Positions 24,910 through 39,010 of a stretch of DNA of 64,000 nucleotides are shown piece by piece; position 1 is the stretch's first letter; each line of letters begins with the position of its first letter. The notes beneath the pieces were generated by a model. It did no database searches. It had not been told where the DNA came from and was given only the letters and a program-made list of their open reading frames with translations. The stretch lies in the NCBI RefSeq assembly GCF_000003605.2, contig NW_003156211.1:1-64000 (forward strand). The letters are read 5' to 3'. Origin of the DNA: Saccoglossus kowalevskii. Its lineage: Eukaryota; Hemichordata; Enteropneusta; Harrimaniidae. The position numbers and the translations under genes are program-made.

Positions 24910-27900
24910 ACATGAACTACTGCAGTAGTCACAGGACAAGGACACTGCATTTGCCAATACATGAATCACTGCTGTAGTCGCAGGACAAGGACACTGCATT
25001 TGCCAATACATGAATCATTGCAGTAGTCGCAGGACAAGGACACTGTATTTGCCAATAAATGAATCACTGCAGTAGTCGCAGGACAAGGACACTGTATTTG
25101 CCAATACACGAATCACTGCAGTAGTCACAGGACAAGGACACTGTATTTGCCAATACATGAATCACTGCTGTAGTCACAGGACAAGGACACTGCATTTGGC
25201 AATACATGAATCACTGCTGTAGTCACAGGACAAGGACACTGTATTTGCCAATACATGAATCACTGCAGTAGTCGCAGGACAAGGACACTGTATTTGCCAA
25301 TACACGAATCACTGCAGTAGTCACAGGACCAGGACACTGTATTTGCCAATTCGTGAATCACTGCTGTAGTCACAGGACAAGGACACTGCATGTGCCAATA
25401 CATGAATCACTGCTGTAGTCACAGGACAAGGACACTGCATTTGCCAATACATGAATCACTGCTGTAGTCTCAGGACAAGGACACTACATTTGCCAATACA
25501 TGAATCACTGCTGTAGTCACAGGACAAGGACACTGTATTTGCCAATTCATGAATCACTGCTGTAGTCACAGGACAAGGACACTGCATGTGCCAATACATG
25601 AATCACTGCAGTAGTCACAGGACAAGGACACTGTATTTGCCAATACACGAATCACTGCAGTAGTCACAGGACAAGGACACTGTATTTGCCAATTCATGAA
25701 TCACTGCTGTAGTCACAGGACAAGGACACTGCATGTGCCAATACATGAATCACTGCTGTAGTCACAGGACAAGGACACTGCTTGTGCCAATACATGAATC
25801 ACTGCTGTAGTCACAGGACTAGAACACTGCATTTGCCAATACATGAATCACTGCTGTAGTCGCAGGACAAGGACACTCTATTTGCCAATACATGAATCAC
25901 TTCTGTTGTCACAGGACAAGGACACTGCATTTGCCAATACATGAATCACTGCTGTAGTCACAGGACAAGAACACTATATTTGCCAATACATGAATCACTG
26001 CTGTTGTCACAGGACAAGGACACTGCATTTGCCAACACATGAATCACTGCTGTAGTCGCCGGACAAGAACACTGTATTTGCCAATACATGAATCACTGCA
26101 GTAGTCACAGGACAAGGACACTGTATTTGCCAATACATGAATCACTGCTGTAGTCGCAGGACCAGAACACTGTATTTGCCAATATATGAATCACTGCAGT
26201 AGTCACAGGTCAAGGACACTGTATTTGCCAATACATGAATCACTGCAGTAGTCGTTGAACAAGGACACTATATTTGCCACTACATGAATCACTGCAGTAG
26301 TCACAGGTCAAGGACACTGTATTTGCCAATACATGAATCACTGCAGTAGTCACAGGACAAGGACACTGTATTTGCCAATACATGAATCACTGCTGTAGTC
26401 ACGGGACAAGGACACTGTATTTGCCAATACATGAATCACTGCAGTAGTCACAGGGCAAGGATACTGTATTTGCCAATACATGAATCACTGCTGTAGTCAC
26501 AGGACAAGGACACTGTATTTGCCAATACATGAATCACGGCTGTAGTCACAGGACAAGGACACTGGTTGCCAATACATGAATCACTGCAGTAGTCACAGGA
26601 CAAGGACACTGCATTTGCCAATGCATGAATCACTGCAGTAGTCACAGGACATGGACACTGTATTTGCCAATACATGAATCACTGCAGTAGTCGCAGGACA
26701 AGGACACTGCATTTGCCAATACATGAATCACTGCAGTAGTCGCAGGACAAGGACACTGTATTTGCCAATAAATGAATCACTGCTGTAGTCACAGGACAAG
26801 GACACTGTATTTGCCAATACATGAATCTCTGCTGTAGTCACAGGACAAGGACACTGTATTTGCCAATACATGAATCACTGCTGTAGTCACAGGACAAGGA
26901 CACTGCATTTGCCAAAACATGAATCACTGCTGTAGTCACAGGACAAGGACACTGTATTTGCAAATATATGAATCACTGCTGTAGTCGCAGGACAAGGACA
27001 CTGTATTTGCCAATACATGAATCACTGCAGTATTTCACAGGACAAGGACACTGTATTTGCCAATACATGAATCACTGCAGTATTTCACAGGACAAGGACA
27101 CTGTATTTGCCAATATATGAATCACTGCTGTAGTCGTTGAACAAGGACACTATATTTGCCACTACATGAATCACTGCTGTAGTCACAGGACAAGGACACT
27201 GCATTTGCCAATACATGAATCACTGCTGTAGTCACAGGACAAGAACACTGTATTTGCCAATACATAAATCACTGCAGTAGTCGCAGGACAAGGACGCTGT
27301 ATTTGCCAATACATGAATCACTGCAGTAGTCGCAGGACAAGGACACTGTATTTGCCAATACATGAATCACTGCTGTAGTCGCAGGACAAGGACACTGTAT
27401 TTGCCAATACATGAATCACTGCTGTAGTCGCAGGACAAGGACACTATATTTGCCAATACATGAATCACTGCTCTTGTCACAGGACAAGGACACTGCATTT
27501 GCCAATAAATGAATCACTGCTGTAGTCACAGGGCAAGGACACTGCATTTGCCAATACATGAATCACTGCAGTAGTCGCAGGACAAGGACACTGTATTTGC
27601 CAATACATGAATCACTGCAGTAGTCGCAGGACAAGGAAACTGTATTTGCCAATACATAAATCACTGCTGTAGTCACAGGACAAGGACACTGCATTTGCCA
27701 ATACATGAATCACTGCAGTAGTCGCAGGACAAGGACACTGTATTTGCCAATACACGAATCACTGCAGTAGTCACAGGGCAAGGATACTGTATTTGCCAAT
27801 ACATGAATCACTGCTGTAGTCACAGGACAAGGACACTGCATTTGCCAATACATGAATCACTGCTGTAGTCACAGGACAAGGACACGGCAATTGCCAATAC

Positions 27901-28860
27901 ATGAATCACTGCTGTAGTCGCAGGACAAGGACACTGCATTTGCCAATACATGAATCACTGCAGTAGTCACAGGACAAGGACACTGCATTTGCCAATACAT
28001 GAATCACTGCTGTAGTCGCAGGACAAGGACACTGCATTTGCCAATACATGAATCATTGCAGTAGTCGCAGGACAAGGACACTGTATTTGCCAATACATGA
28101 ATCACTGCAGTAGTCGCAGGACAAGGACACTGTATTTGCCAATACACGAATCACTGCAGTAGTCACAGGACAAGGACACTGTATTTGCCAATACATGAAT
28201 CACTGCTGTAGTCACAGGACAAGGACACTGCATTTGGCAATACATGAATCACTGCTGTAGTCACAGGACAAGGACACTGTATTTGCCAATACGTGAATCA
28301 CTGCAGTAGTCGCAGGACAAGGACACTGTATTTGCCAATACACGAATCACTGCAGTAGTCACAGGACAAGGACACTGTATTTGCCAATTCGTGAATCACT
28401 GCTGTAGTCACAGGACAAGGACACTGCATGTGCCAATACATGAATCACTGCTGTAGTCACAGGACAAGGACACTGCATTTGCCAATACATGAATCACTGC
28501 TGTAGTCTCAGGACAAGGACACTACATTTGCCAATACATGAATCACTGCTGTAGTCACAGGACAAGGACACTGTATTTGCCAATTCATGAATCACTGCTG
28601 TAGTCACAGGACAAGGACACTGCATGTGCCAATACATGAATCACTGCAGTAGTCACAGGACAAGGACACTGTATTTGCCAATACACGAATCACTGCAGTA
28701 GTCACAGGACAAGGACACTGTATTTGCCAATTCATGAATCACTGCTGTAGTCACAGGACAAGGACACTGCATGTGCCAATACATGAATCACTGCTGTAGT
28801 CACAGGACTAGAACACTGCATTTGCCAATACATGAATCACTGCTGTAGTCGCAGGACAAG
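24910..28860 (+). repeat. Pair of near-identical blocks 3,038 bp apart
   Basis: Block 24,910-25,860 and block 27,950-28,860 share CATTTGGCAATAC (25,193 and 28,231), AATTCGTGAATC (25,353 and 28,391) and the rest of the AATTCATG/CATGTGCC module. The offset of 3,038 bp is exactly 62 units. The first block has one extra unit, CTTGTGCC near 25,780. The DNA between them (25,920-27,300) is type I, so the pair flanks a foreign subfamily segment. Confidence 0.85.
25920..27300 (+). repeat. Array domain 3, type I island
   Basis: GTCGCCGG (26,058), GGACCAGAAC (26,162), GTCGTTGAAC (26,252 and 27,134), CACGGGAC (26,402), the 47-bp unit (26,561) and two GTATTTCAC units (27,029 and 27,078) place this island in type I. 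From 26,402 to about 26,640 it is collinear with 49,262-49,500 at offset 22,860. Upstream of that it has two extra units, 98 bp, relative to the 49-kb copy, one of them a GTCGTTGAAC unit. Confidence 0.75.
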
Positions 28861-29258
28861 GACACTCTATTTGCCAATACATGAATCACTTCTGTTGTCA
28901 CAGGACAAGGACACTGCATTTGCCAATACATGAATCACTGCAGTAGTCACAGGACAAGGACACTGCATTTGCCAATACATGAATCACTGCAGTAGTCACA
29001 GGACAAGGACACTGTATTTGCCAATTCATGAATCACTGCTGTAGTCACAGGACAAGGACACTGCATGTGCCAATACATGAATCACTGCTGTAGTCACAGG
29101 ACTAGAACACTGCATTTGCCAATACATGAATCACTGCTGTAGTCGCAGGACAAGGACACTCTATTTGCCAATACATGAATCACTTCTGTTGTCACAGGAC
29201 AAGGACACTGCATTTGCCAATACATGAATCACTGCTGTAGTCACAGGACAAGGACACT
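28671..29258 (+). repeat. 294-bp (6-unit) tandem duplication
   Basis: AATTCATGAATC, CATGTGCC, GGACTAGAAC, TCTATTTG and CTTCTGTTGTC occur in order twice, with the AATTCATG markers at 28,729 and 29,023, 294 bp apart. I saw no difference between the marker units of the two copies, suggesting a very recent duplication. Confidence 0.8.
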
Positions 29259-29381
29259 GCATTTGCCAATACATGAATCACTGCAGTAGTCACAGGACAA
29301 GGACACTGTATTTGCCAATACATGAATCACTGCTGTAGTCACAGGACAAGGACACTGTATTTGCCAATACACGAATCACTG

Positions 29382-30380
29382 CTGTAGTCGCAGGACAAGG
29401 ACACTGTATTTGCCAATACATGAATCACTGCAGTAGTCGCAGGACAAGGACACTGTATTTGCCAATACATGAATCATTGCAGTAGTCGCAGGACAAGGAC
29501 ACTGCATTTGCCAATACATGAATCACTGCAGTAGTCACAGGGCAAGGACACTGCATTTGCCAATACATGAATCACTGCAGTAGTCGCTGGACAAGGACAC
29601 TGCATTTGCCAATACATGAATCACTGCTGTAGTCGCAGGACAAGGACACTGCATTTGCCAATACATGAATCATTGCAGTAGTCGCAGGACAAGGACACTG
29701 TATTTGCCAATACATGAATCACTGTAGTAGTCGCAGGACAAGGACACTGCAGTTGCCAATACATGAATCACTGCTGTAGTTGCAGGACAAGGACACTGTA
29801 TTTGCCAATACACGAATCACTGCAGTAGTCACAGGACAAGGACACTGTATTTGCCAATACATGAATCACTGCTGTAGTCACAGGACAAGAACACTGTATT
29901 TGCCAATACATGATTCACTGCAGTAGTCACAGGGCAAGGATACTGTATTTGCCAATACATGAATCACTGCTGTAGTCACAGGACAAGGACACTGCATTTG
30001 CCAATACATGAATCACTGCTGTAGTCACAGGACAAGGACACGCCAATTGCCAATATATGAATCAATGCTGTAGTCGCAGGACAAGGACACTGCATTTGCC
30101 AATACATGAATCACTGCAGTAGTCACAGGACAAGGACACGCCAATTGCCAATACATGAATCAATGCTGTAGTCGCAGGACAAGGACACTGCATTTGCCAA
30201 TACATGAATCACTGCAGTAGTCACAGGACAAGGACACTGTATTTGCCAATACATGAATCACTGCAGTAGTCGCAGGACAAGGACACTGCATTTGCCAATA
30301 CATGAATCACTGCAGTAGTCACAGGACAAGGACACTGTATTTGCCAATACATGAATCACTTCTGTAGTCACAGGACAAGG
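29382..30380 (+). repeat. Segmental block, partner of 22,715-23,760
   Basis: Collinear with the 22.7-kb block apart from one missing unit near 29,870. The private change CAATATATGAATCAATG near 30,050 distinguishes it. Confidence 0.8.
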
Positions 30381-30879
30381 ACACTGCATTTGCCAATACA
30401 TGAATCACTGCTGTAGTCACAGGACAAAGACACTGCATTTGCCAATACATGAATCACTGCAGTAGTCACAGGACAAGGACACTGTATTTGCCAATACATG
30501 AATCACTGCTGTAGTCACAGGACAAGGACACTGTATTTGCCAATACATGAATCATTGCAGTAGTCGCAGGACAAGAACACTGCATTTGCCAATACATGAA
30601 TCACTGCAGTAGTCGCAGGGCAAGGACACTGTATTTGCCAATTCATGAATCACTGCAGTAGTCGCAGGACAAGGACACTGTATTTGCCAATACATGAATC
30701 ACTGCTGTAGTCGCAGGACAAGGACACTGTATTTGCCAATACATGAATCACTGCTGTAGTCGCAGGACAAGGACACTATATTTGCCAATACATGAATCAC
30801 TGCTCTTGTCACAGGACAAGGACACTGCATTTGCCAATAAATGAATCACTGCTGTAGTCACAGGACAAGGACACTGCAT

Positions 30880-32900
30880 TTGCCAATACATGAATCACTG
30901 CAGTAGTCGCAGGACAAGGACACTGTATTTGCCAATACACGAATCACTGCAGTAGTCACAGGGCAAGGATACTGTATTTGCCAATACATGAATCACTGCT
31001 GTAGTCACATGACAAGGACACTGCATTTGCCAATACATGAATCACTGCTGTAGTCGCAGGACAAGGACACTGTATTTGCCAATACATGAATCACTGCAGT
31101 AGTCGCAGGAAAATGACACTGTATTTGCCAATATATGAATCACTGCTGTAGTCACAGGACAAGGACACTGGTTGCCAATACATGAATCACTGCAGTAGTC
31201 ACAGGACAAGGACACTGCATTTGCCAATACATGAATCACTGCAGTAGTCACAGGACAAGGACACTGTATTTGCAAATATATGAATCACTGCTGTAGTCGC
31301 AGGACAAGGACACTGTATTTGCCAATACATGAATCACTGCAGTAGTCGCAGGACAAGGAAACTGTATTTGCCAATACATAAATCACTGCTGTAGTCACAG
31401 GACAAGGACAGTGTATTTGCCAATACATGAATCACTGCAGTAGTCGCAGGAAAATGACACTGTATTTGCCAATACATGAATCACTGCTGTAGTCACAGGA
31501 CAAGGACACTGGTTGCCAATACATGAATCACTGCAGTAGTCACAGGACAAGGACACTGCATTTGCCAATACATGAATCACTGCAGTAGTCACAGGACAAG
31601 GACACTGTATTTGCAAATATATGAATCACTGCTGTAGTCGCAGGACAAGGACACTGTATTTGCCAATACATGAATCACTGCAGTAGTCGCAGGACAAGGA
31701 CACTGTATTTGCCAATACATGAATCACTGCAGTAGTCACAGGACAAGGACACTGTATTTGCCAATATATGAATCACTGCTGTAGTCGTTGGACAAGGACA
31801 CTATATTTGCCAATACATGAATCACTGCTGTTGTCACAGGACAAGGACACTGCATTTGCCAATACATGAATCACTGCTGTAGTCGCCGGACAAGAACACT
31901 GTATTTGCCAATACATGAATCACTGCTGTAGTCACAGGACAAGGACACTGCATTTGCCAATACATGAATCACTGCTGTAGTCACAGGACAAAGACACTGC
32001 ATTTGCCAATACATGAATCACTGCAGTAGTCACAGGACAAGGACACTGTATTTGCCAATACAAGAATCACTGCTGTAGTCACAGGATAAGGACACTGTAT
32101 TTGCCAATACACGAATCACTGCTGTAGTCGCAGGACAAGGACACTGTATTTGCCAATACATGAATCACTGCAGTAGTCGCAGGACAAGGACACTGTATTT
32201 GCCAATACATGAATCATTGCAGTAGTCGCAGGACAAGGACACTGCATTTGCCAATACATGAATCACTGCAGTAGTCGCAGGACAAGGACACTGTATTTGC
32301 CAATACACGAATCACTGCAGTAGTCACAGGGCAAGGATACTGTATTTGCCAATACATGAATCACTGCTGTAGTCACATGACAAGGACACTGCATTTGCCA
32401 ATACATGAATCACTGCTGTAGTCGCAGGACAAGGACACTGTATTTGCCAATACATGAATCACTGCAGTAGTCGCAGGAAAATGACACTGTATTTGCCAAT
32501 ATATGAATCACTGCTGTAGTCACAGGACAAGGACACTGGTTGCCAATACATGAATCACTGCAGTAGTCACAGGACAAGGACACTGCATTTGCCAATACAT
32601 GAATCACTGCAGTAGTCACAGGACAAGGACACTGTATTTGCAAATATATGAATCACTGCTGTAGTCGCAGGACAAGGACACTGTATTTGCCAATACATGA
32701 ATCACTGCAGTAGTCGCAGGACAAGGAAACTGTATTTGCCAATACATAAATCACTGCTGTAGTCACAGGACAAGGACAGTGTATTTGCCAATACATGAAT
32801 CACTGCAGTAGTCGCAGGAAAATGACACTGTATTTGCCAATACATGAATCACTGCAGTAGTCACAGGACAAGGACACTGGTTGCCAATACATGAATCACT
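30880..32900 (+). repeat. 1,368-bp tandem duplication, type I
   Basis: GTCACATGAC (31,006 and 32,374), GTCGCAGGAAAATGAC, the 47-bp unit, TATTTGCAAATA, GGAAACTG with ACATAAATC, and GGACAGTGTATTTG all repeat at an offset of 1,368 bp. This equals 28 units minus 4 bp, as expected from the two 47-bp units in each period. The second copy stops matching at about 32,885, directly after its second 47-bp unit, where a type II block begins. Confidence 0.85.
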
Positions 32901-33842
32901 TCTGTAGTCACAGGACAAGGACACTGCATTTGCCAATACATGAATCACTGCTGTAGTCACAGGACAAGGACACTGTATTTGCCAATACATGAATCACTGC
33001 AGTAGTCACATGACAAGGACACTGCATTTGCCAATACATGAATCACTGCTGTAGTCACCGGACAAGGACACTGCATTTGCCAATACATGAATCACTGCTG
33101 TAGTCACAGGACAAGGACACTGCATTTGCCATACATGAATCACTGCAGTAGTCACAGGACAAGGACACTGCATTTGCCAATAAATTAATCACTGCTGTAG
33201 TCACAGGGCAAGGACACTGCATTTGCCAATACATGAATCACTGCAGTAGTCACAGGACAAGGACACTGCATTTGCCAATACATGAATCACTGCTGTAGTC
33301 GCAGGACAAGGACACTGCATTTGCCAATACATGAATCATTGCAGTAGTCGCAGGACAAGGACACTGTATTTGCCAATACATGAATCACTGCAGTAGTCGC
33401 AGGACAAGGACACTGCATTTGCCAATACATGAATCACTGCTGTAGTTACAGGACAAGGACACTGTATTTGCCAATACATGAATCACTGCAGTAGTCGCAG
33501 GACAAGGACACTGTATTTGCCAATACACGAATCACTGCAGTAGTCACAGGACTAGGACACTGTATTTGCCAATACATGAATCACTGCTGTAGTCACAGGA
33601 CAAGGACACTGCATTTGCCAATACATGAATCACTGCTGTAGTCACAGGACAAGGACACTGCATTTGCCAATACATGAATCACTGCTGTAGTCTCAGGACA
33701 AGGACACTGCATTTGCCAATACATGAATCACTGCTGTAGTCACAGGACAAGAACACTGCATTTGCCAATACATGAATCACTGCTGTAGTTGCAGGACAAG
33801 GACACTTTATTTGCCAATACATGAATCACTTTTGTTGTCACA
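32885..33842 (+). repeat. Segmental block, partner of 21,033-21,990
   Basis: The block begins abruptly inside a 47-bp unit context: GGTTGCCAATAC is followed by CTTCTGTAGTC, a combination I saw nowhere else. It then follows the 21-kb copy unit for unit for over 900 bp. The junction is a likely recombination breakpoint. Confidence 0.8.
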
Positions 33843-33849
33843 GGACAAG

Positions 33850-35220
33850 GACACTGCATTTGCCAATACATGAATCACTGCTGTAGTCACAGGACAAGGA
33901 CACTGCATTTGCCAATACATGAATCACTGCAGTAGTCACAGGACAAGGACACTGCATTTGCCAATAAATGAATCACTGCTGTAGTTACAGGGCAAGGACA
34001 CTGCATTTGCCAATACATGAATCACTGCAGTAGTCACAGGACAAGGACACTGCATTTGCCAATACATGAATCACTGCTGTAGTCGCAGGACAAGGACACT
34101 GCATTTGCCAATACATGAATCACTGCTGTAGTCACCGGACAAGGACACTGCATTTGCCAATACATGAATCACTGCTGTAGTCACAGGACAAGGACACTGC
34201 ATTTGCCAATAAATTAATCACTGCTGTAGTCACAGGGCAAGGACACTGCATTTGCCAATACATGAATCACTGCAGTAGTCACAGGACAAGGACACTGCAT
34301 TTGCCAATACATGAATCACTGCTGTTGTCGCAGGACAAGGACACTGCATTTGCCAATACATGAATCATTGCAGTAGTCGCAGGACAAGGACACTGTATTT
34401 GCCAATACATGAATCACTGCAGTAGTCGCAGGACAAGGACACTGTATTTGCCAATACACGAATCACTGCAGTAGTCACAGGACAAGGACACTGCATTTGC
34501 CAATACATGAATCACTGCTGTAGTCACAGGACAAGGACACTGCATTTGCCAATACATGAATCACTGCTGTAGTCACAGGACAAGGACACTGCATTTGCCA
34601 ATACATGAATCACTGCAGTAGTCACAGGACAAGGACACTGCATTTGCCAATAAATGAATCACTGCTGTAGTTACAGGGCAAGGACACTGCATTTGCCAAT
34701 ACATGAATCACTGCAGTAGTCACAGGACAAGGACACTGCATTTGCCAATACATGAATCACTGCTGTAGTCGCAGGACAAGGACACTGCATTTGCCAATAC
34801 ATGAATCACTGCTGTAGTCACCGGACAAGGACACTGCATTTGCCAATACATGAATCACTGCTGTAGTCACAGGACAAGGACACTGCATTTGCCAATAAAT
34901 TAATCACTGCTGTAGTCACAGGGCAAGGACACTGCATTTGCCAATACATGAATCACTGCAGTAGTCACAGGACAAGGACACTGCATTTGCCAATACATGA
35001 ATCACTGCAGTAGTCACAGGACAAGGACACTGCATTTGCCAATACATGAATCACTGCTGTTGTCGCAGGACAAGGACACTGCATTTGCCAATACATGAAT
35101 CATTGCAGTAGTCGCAGGACAAGGACACTGTATTTGCCAATACATGAATCACTGCAGTAGTCGCAGGACAAGGACACTGTATTTGCCAATACACGAATCA
35201 CTGCAGTAGTCACAGGACAA
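33850..35220 (+). repeat. 686-bp (14-unit) tandem duplication
   Basis: GTTACAGGGC lies at 33,984 and 34,670 (686 bp, 14 units) and TTGTCGCAGG at 34,325 and 35,060 (735 bp, 15 units), so the second copy has one added unit near 35,000. A third copy lies at about 40,960-41,560 (GTTACAGGGC at 41,131, TTGTCGCAGG at 41,471), offset 7,147 from the first. Confidence 0.85.
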
Positions 35221-36380
35221 GGACACTGTATTTGCCAATACATGAATCACTGCTGTAGTCACAGGACAAGGACACTGCATTTGCCAATACATGAATCACT
35301 GCTGTAGTTACAGGACAAGGACACTGTATTTGCCAATACATGAATCACTGCAGTAGTCGCAGGACAAGGACACTGTATTTGCCAATACACGAATCACTGC
35401 AGTAGTCACAGGACAAGGACACTGTATTTGCCAATACATGAATCACTGCTGTAGTCACAGGACAGCGACACTGCATTTGCCAATACATGAATCACTGCTG
35501 TAGTCACAGGACAAGAACACTGTATTTGCCAATACATGATTCACTGTTGTAGTCGCAGGACAAGGACACTGCATTTGCCAATACATGAATCACTGCAGTA
35601 GTCACAGGACAAGGACACTGCATTTGCCAATACATGAATCACTGCTGTAGTCACAGGACAAGGACACTGCATTTGCCAATACATGAATCACTGCTGTAGT
35701 CACAGGACAAGGACACTGCATTTGCCAATACATGAATCACTGCAGTAGTCACAGGACAAGGACACTGCATTTGCCAATAAATGAAATACTGCTGTAGTCA
35801 CAGGGCAAGGACACTGCATTTGCCAATACATGAATCACTGCAGTAGTCACAGGACAAGGACACTGCATTTGCCAATACATGAATCACTGCTGTAGTCGCA
35901 GGACAAGGACACTGCATTTGCCAATACATGAATCATTGCAGTAGTCGCAGGACAAGGACACTGTATTTGCCAATACATGAATCACTGCAGTAGTCGCAGG
36001 ACAAGGACACTGTATTTGCCAATACACGAATCACTGCAGTAGTTACAGGACAAGGACACTGTATTTGCCAATACATGAATCACTGCTGTAGTCACAGGAC
36101 AAGGACACTGCATTTGCCAATACATGAATCACTGCTGTAGTTACAGGACAAGGACACTGTATTTGCCAATACATGAATCACTGCAGTAGTCGCAGGACAA
36201 GGACACTGTATTTGCCAATACATGAATCACTGCTGTAGTCACAGGACAAGGACACTGCATTTGCCAATACATGAATCACTGCTGTAGTCACAGGACAGAA
36301 CACTGTATTTGCCAATACATGATTCACTGTGTAGTCGCAGGACAGGACACTGCATTTGCCAATACATGAATCACTGCAGT
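35220..36380 (+). repeat. Type II satellite between larger duplicated blocks
   Basis: Ordinary 49-bp units with GATTCACTGTTG near 35,538, GACAGCGACAC near 35,463, ATGAAATACTG near 35,783 and GTTACAGGAC near 36,042 and 36,139. A cluster of three one-base losses lies at about 36,296, 36,330 and 36,343. No other feature is present. Confidence 0.7.
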
Positions 36381-39010
36381 AGTCACAGGACAAGGACACT
36401 GTATTTTCCAATACATGAATCACTGCAGTAGTCGCAGGACAATGACACTGTATTTGCCAATACATGAATCACTGCAGTAGTCGCAGGACAAGGACACTGT
36501 ATTTGCCAATACATGAATCACTGCTGTAGTCACAGGACAGGGACACTGGTTGCCAATACATGAATCACTGCAGTAGTCACAGGACAAGGACACTGCATTT
36601 GCCAATACATGAATCACTGCAGTAGTCACAGGACAAGGACACTGTATTTGCAAATATATGAATCACTGCTGTAGTCGCAGGACAAGGACACTGTATTTGC
36701 CAATACATGAATCACTGCAGTAGTCGCAGGACAAGGACACTGTATTTGCCAATACATGAATCACTGCAGTAGTCACAGGAGAAGGACACTGTATTTGCCA
36801 TTATATGAATCACTGCAGTAGTCGCAGGACAAGGACACTGTATTTGCCAATACACGAATCACTGCTGTAGTCGCAGGACAAGGACACTGTATTTGCCAAT
36901 ACATGAATCCCTGCAGTAGTCGCAGGACAAAGACACTGTATTTGCCAATACATGAATCATTGCAGTAGTCGCAGGACAAGGACACTGCATTTGCCAATAC
37001 ATGAATCACTGCAGTAGCCGCAGGACAAGGACACTGTATTTGCCAATACACGAATCACTGCAGTAGTCACAGGGCAAGGATACTGTATTTGCCAATACAT
37101 GAATCACTGCTGTAGTCACAGGACAAGGACACTACATTTGCCAATACATGAACCACTGCTGTAGTCACAGGACAAGGACACGGCAATTGCCAATACATGA
37201 ATCACTGCTGTAGTCGCAGGACAAGGACACTGCATTTGCCAATACATGAATCACTGCAGTAGTCACAGGACAAGGACACTGTATTTGCCAATACATGAAT
37301 CACTGTAGTAGTCGCAGGACAAGGACACTGCATTTGCCAATACATGAATCACTGCAGTAGTCCCAGGACAAGGACACTGTATTTGCCAATACATGAATCA
37401 CTGCTGTAGTCGCAGGACAAGGACACTCTATTTGCCAATACATGAATCACTTCTGTTGTCACAGGACAAGGACACTATATTTGCCAATACATGAATCACT
37501 GCTTTTGTCACAGGACAAGGACACTGCATTTGCCAATAAATGAATCACTGCTGTAGTCACAGGGCAAGGACACTGCATTTGCCAATACATGAATCACTGC
37601 AGTAGTCGCAGGACAAGGACACTGTATTTGCCAATACATGAATCACTGCAGTAGTCGCAGGACAAGGAAACTGTATTTGCCAATACATAAATCACAGCTG
37701 TAGTCACAGGACAAGGACACTGCATTTGCCAATACATGAATCACTGCAGTAGTCGCAGGACAAGTAAACTGTATTTGCCAATACATGAATCATTGCAGTA
37801 GTCGCAGGACAAGGACACTGTATTTGCCAATACATGAATCACTGCAGTAGTCGCAGGACAAGGACACTGTATTTGCCAATACACGAATCACTGCAGTAGT
37901 CACAGGGCAAGGATACTGTATTTGCCAATACATGAATCACTGCTGTAGTCACAGGACAAGGACACTGCATTTGCCAATACATGAATCACTGCTGTAGTCA
38001 CAGGACAAGGACACGGCAATTGCCAATACATGAATCACTGCTCTAGTCGCAGGACAAGGACACTGCATTTGCCAATACATGAATCACTGCAGTAGTCACA
38101 GGACAAGGACACTGTAATTGCCAATACATGAATCACTGCAGTAGTCGCAGGACAAGGACACTGCATTTGCCAATACATGAATCACTGCAGTAGTCACAGG
38201 ACAAGGACACTGTATTTTCCAATACATGAATCACTGCAGTAGTCGCAGGACAATGACACTGTATTTGCCAATACATGAATCACTGCAGTAGTCGCAGGAC
38301 AAGGACACTGTATTTGCCAATACATGAATCACTGCTGTAGTCACAGGACAGGGACACTGGTTGCCAATACATGAATCACTGCAGTAGTCACAGGACAAGG
38401 ACACTGCATTTGCCAATACATGAATCACTGCAGTAGTCACAGGACAAGGACACTGTATTTGCAAATATATGAATCACTGCTGTAGTCGCAGGACAAGGAC
38501 ACTGTATTTGCCAATACATGAATCACTGCAGTAGTCGCAGGACAAGGACACTGTATTTGCCAATACATGAATCACTGCAGTAGTCACAGGAGAAGGACAC
38601 TGTATTTGCCAATATATGAATCACTGCAGTAGTCGCAGGACAAGGACACTGTATTTGCCAATACACGAATCACTGCTGTAGTCGCAGGACAAGGAAACTG
38701 TATTTGCCAATACATGAATCACTGCAGTAGTCGCAGGACAAGGACACTGTATTTGCCAATACATGAATCATTGCAGTAGTCGCAGGACAAGGACACTGCA
38801 TTTGCCAATACATGAATCACTGCAGTAGTCGCAGGACAAGGACACTGTATTTGCCAATACACGAATCACTGCAGTAGTCACAGGGCAAGGATACTGTATT
38901 TGCCAATACATGAATCACTGCTGTAGTCACAGGACAAGGACACTACATTTGCCAATACATGAACCACTGCTGTAGTCACAGGACAAGGACACGGCAATTG
39001 CCAATACATG
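36380..39010 (+). repeat. 1,811-bp tandem duplication
   Basis: TATTTTCC, GGACAATGAC, the 47-bp unit (36,546 and 38,357), TATTTGCAAATA and GTCACAGGAGAAGG recur at an offset of 1,811 bp. That is 37 units minus 2 bp, matching the single 47-bp unit per period. The match runs from about 36,380-37,200 to 38,190-39,010. The DNA between includes the block shared with 7,820-8,690. Confidence 0.85.
37405..38280 (+). repeat. Segmental block, partner of 7,820-8,690
   Basis: Same marker order as the 8-kb copy at an offset of about 29,586 bp. GGACAAGTAAACTG near 37,763 is private to this copy. Its right end overlaps the start of the second 1,811-bp duplicate, so two duplication histories meet near 38,200. 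Confidence 0.8.

Larger units (their letters stand above)
6300..25920 (+). repeat. Array domain 2, type II units
   Basis: No 47-bp unit was seen across nearly 20 kb. Typical modules are the TCTATTTG unit followed by CTTCTGTTGTC (near 6,540, 7,225, 7,864, 10,646, 14,822, 18,890, 20,701 and 21,975), AATAAATGAATC followed by GTCACAGGGC, GTCACCGG, CTTCTGTAGTC, and GGGCAAGGATA to GGCAATTGCC runs. GTCGCCGG appears once, near 15,175, as an isolated type I marker. The whole domain is satellite. Confidence 0.75.
27300..30880 (+). repeat. Array domain 4, type II units
   Basis: The stretch contains GCTCTTGTCAC, AATAAATGAATC, the AATTCATG/CATGTGCC module, GTCGCTGG, CTGCAGTTGCC and CGCCAATTGCC units, but no 47-bp unit. 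It is entirely satellite and is built largely of the blocks described at 27,950-28,860 and 29,382-30,380. Confidence 0.7.

Noticed and set aside
18231-28240. Offset of exactly 10,000 bp between matching blocks
   Set aside because: The round number is coincidence. It equals 204 units plus 4 bp from scattered indels between the blocks.
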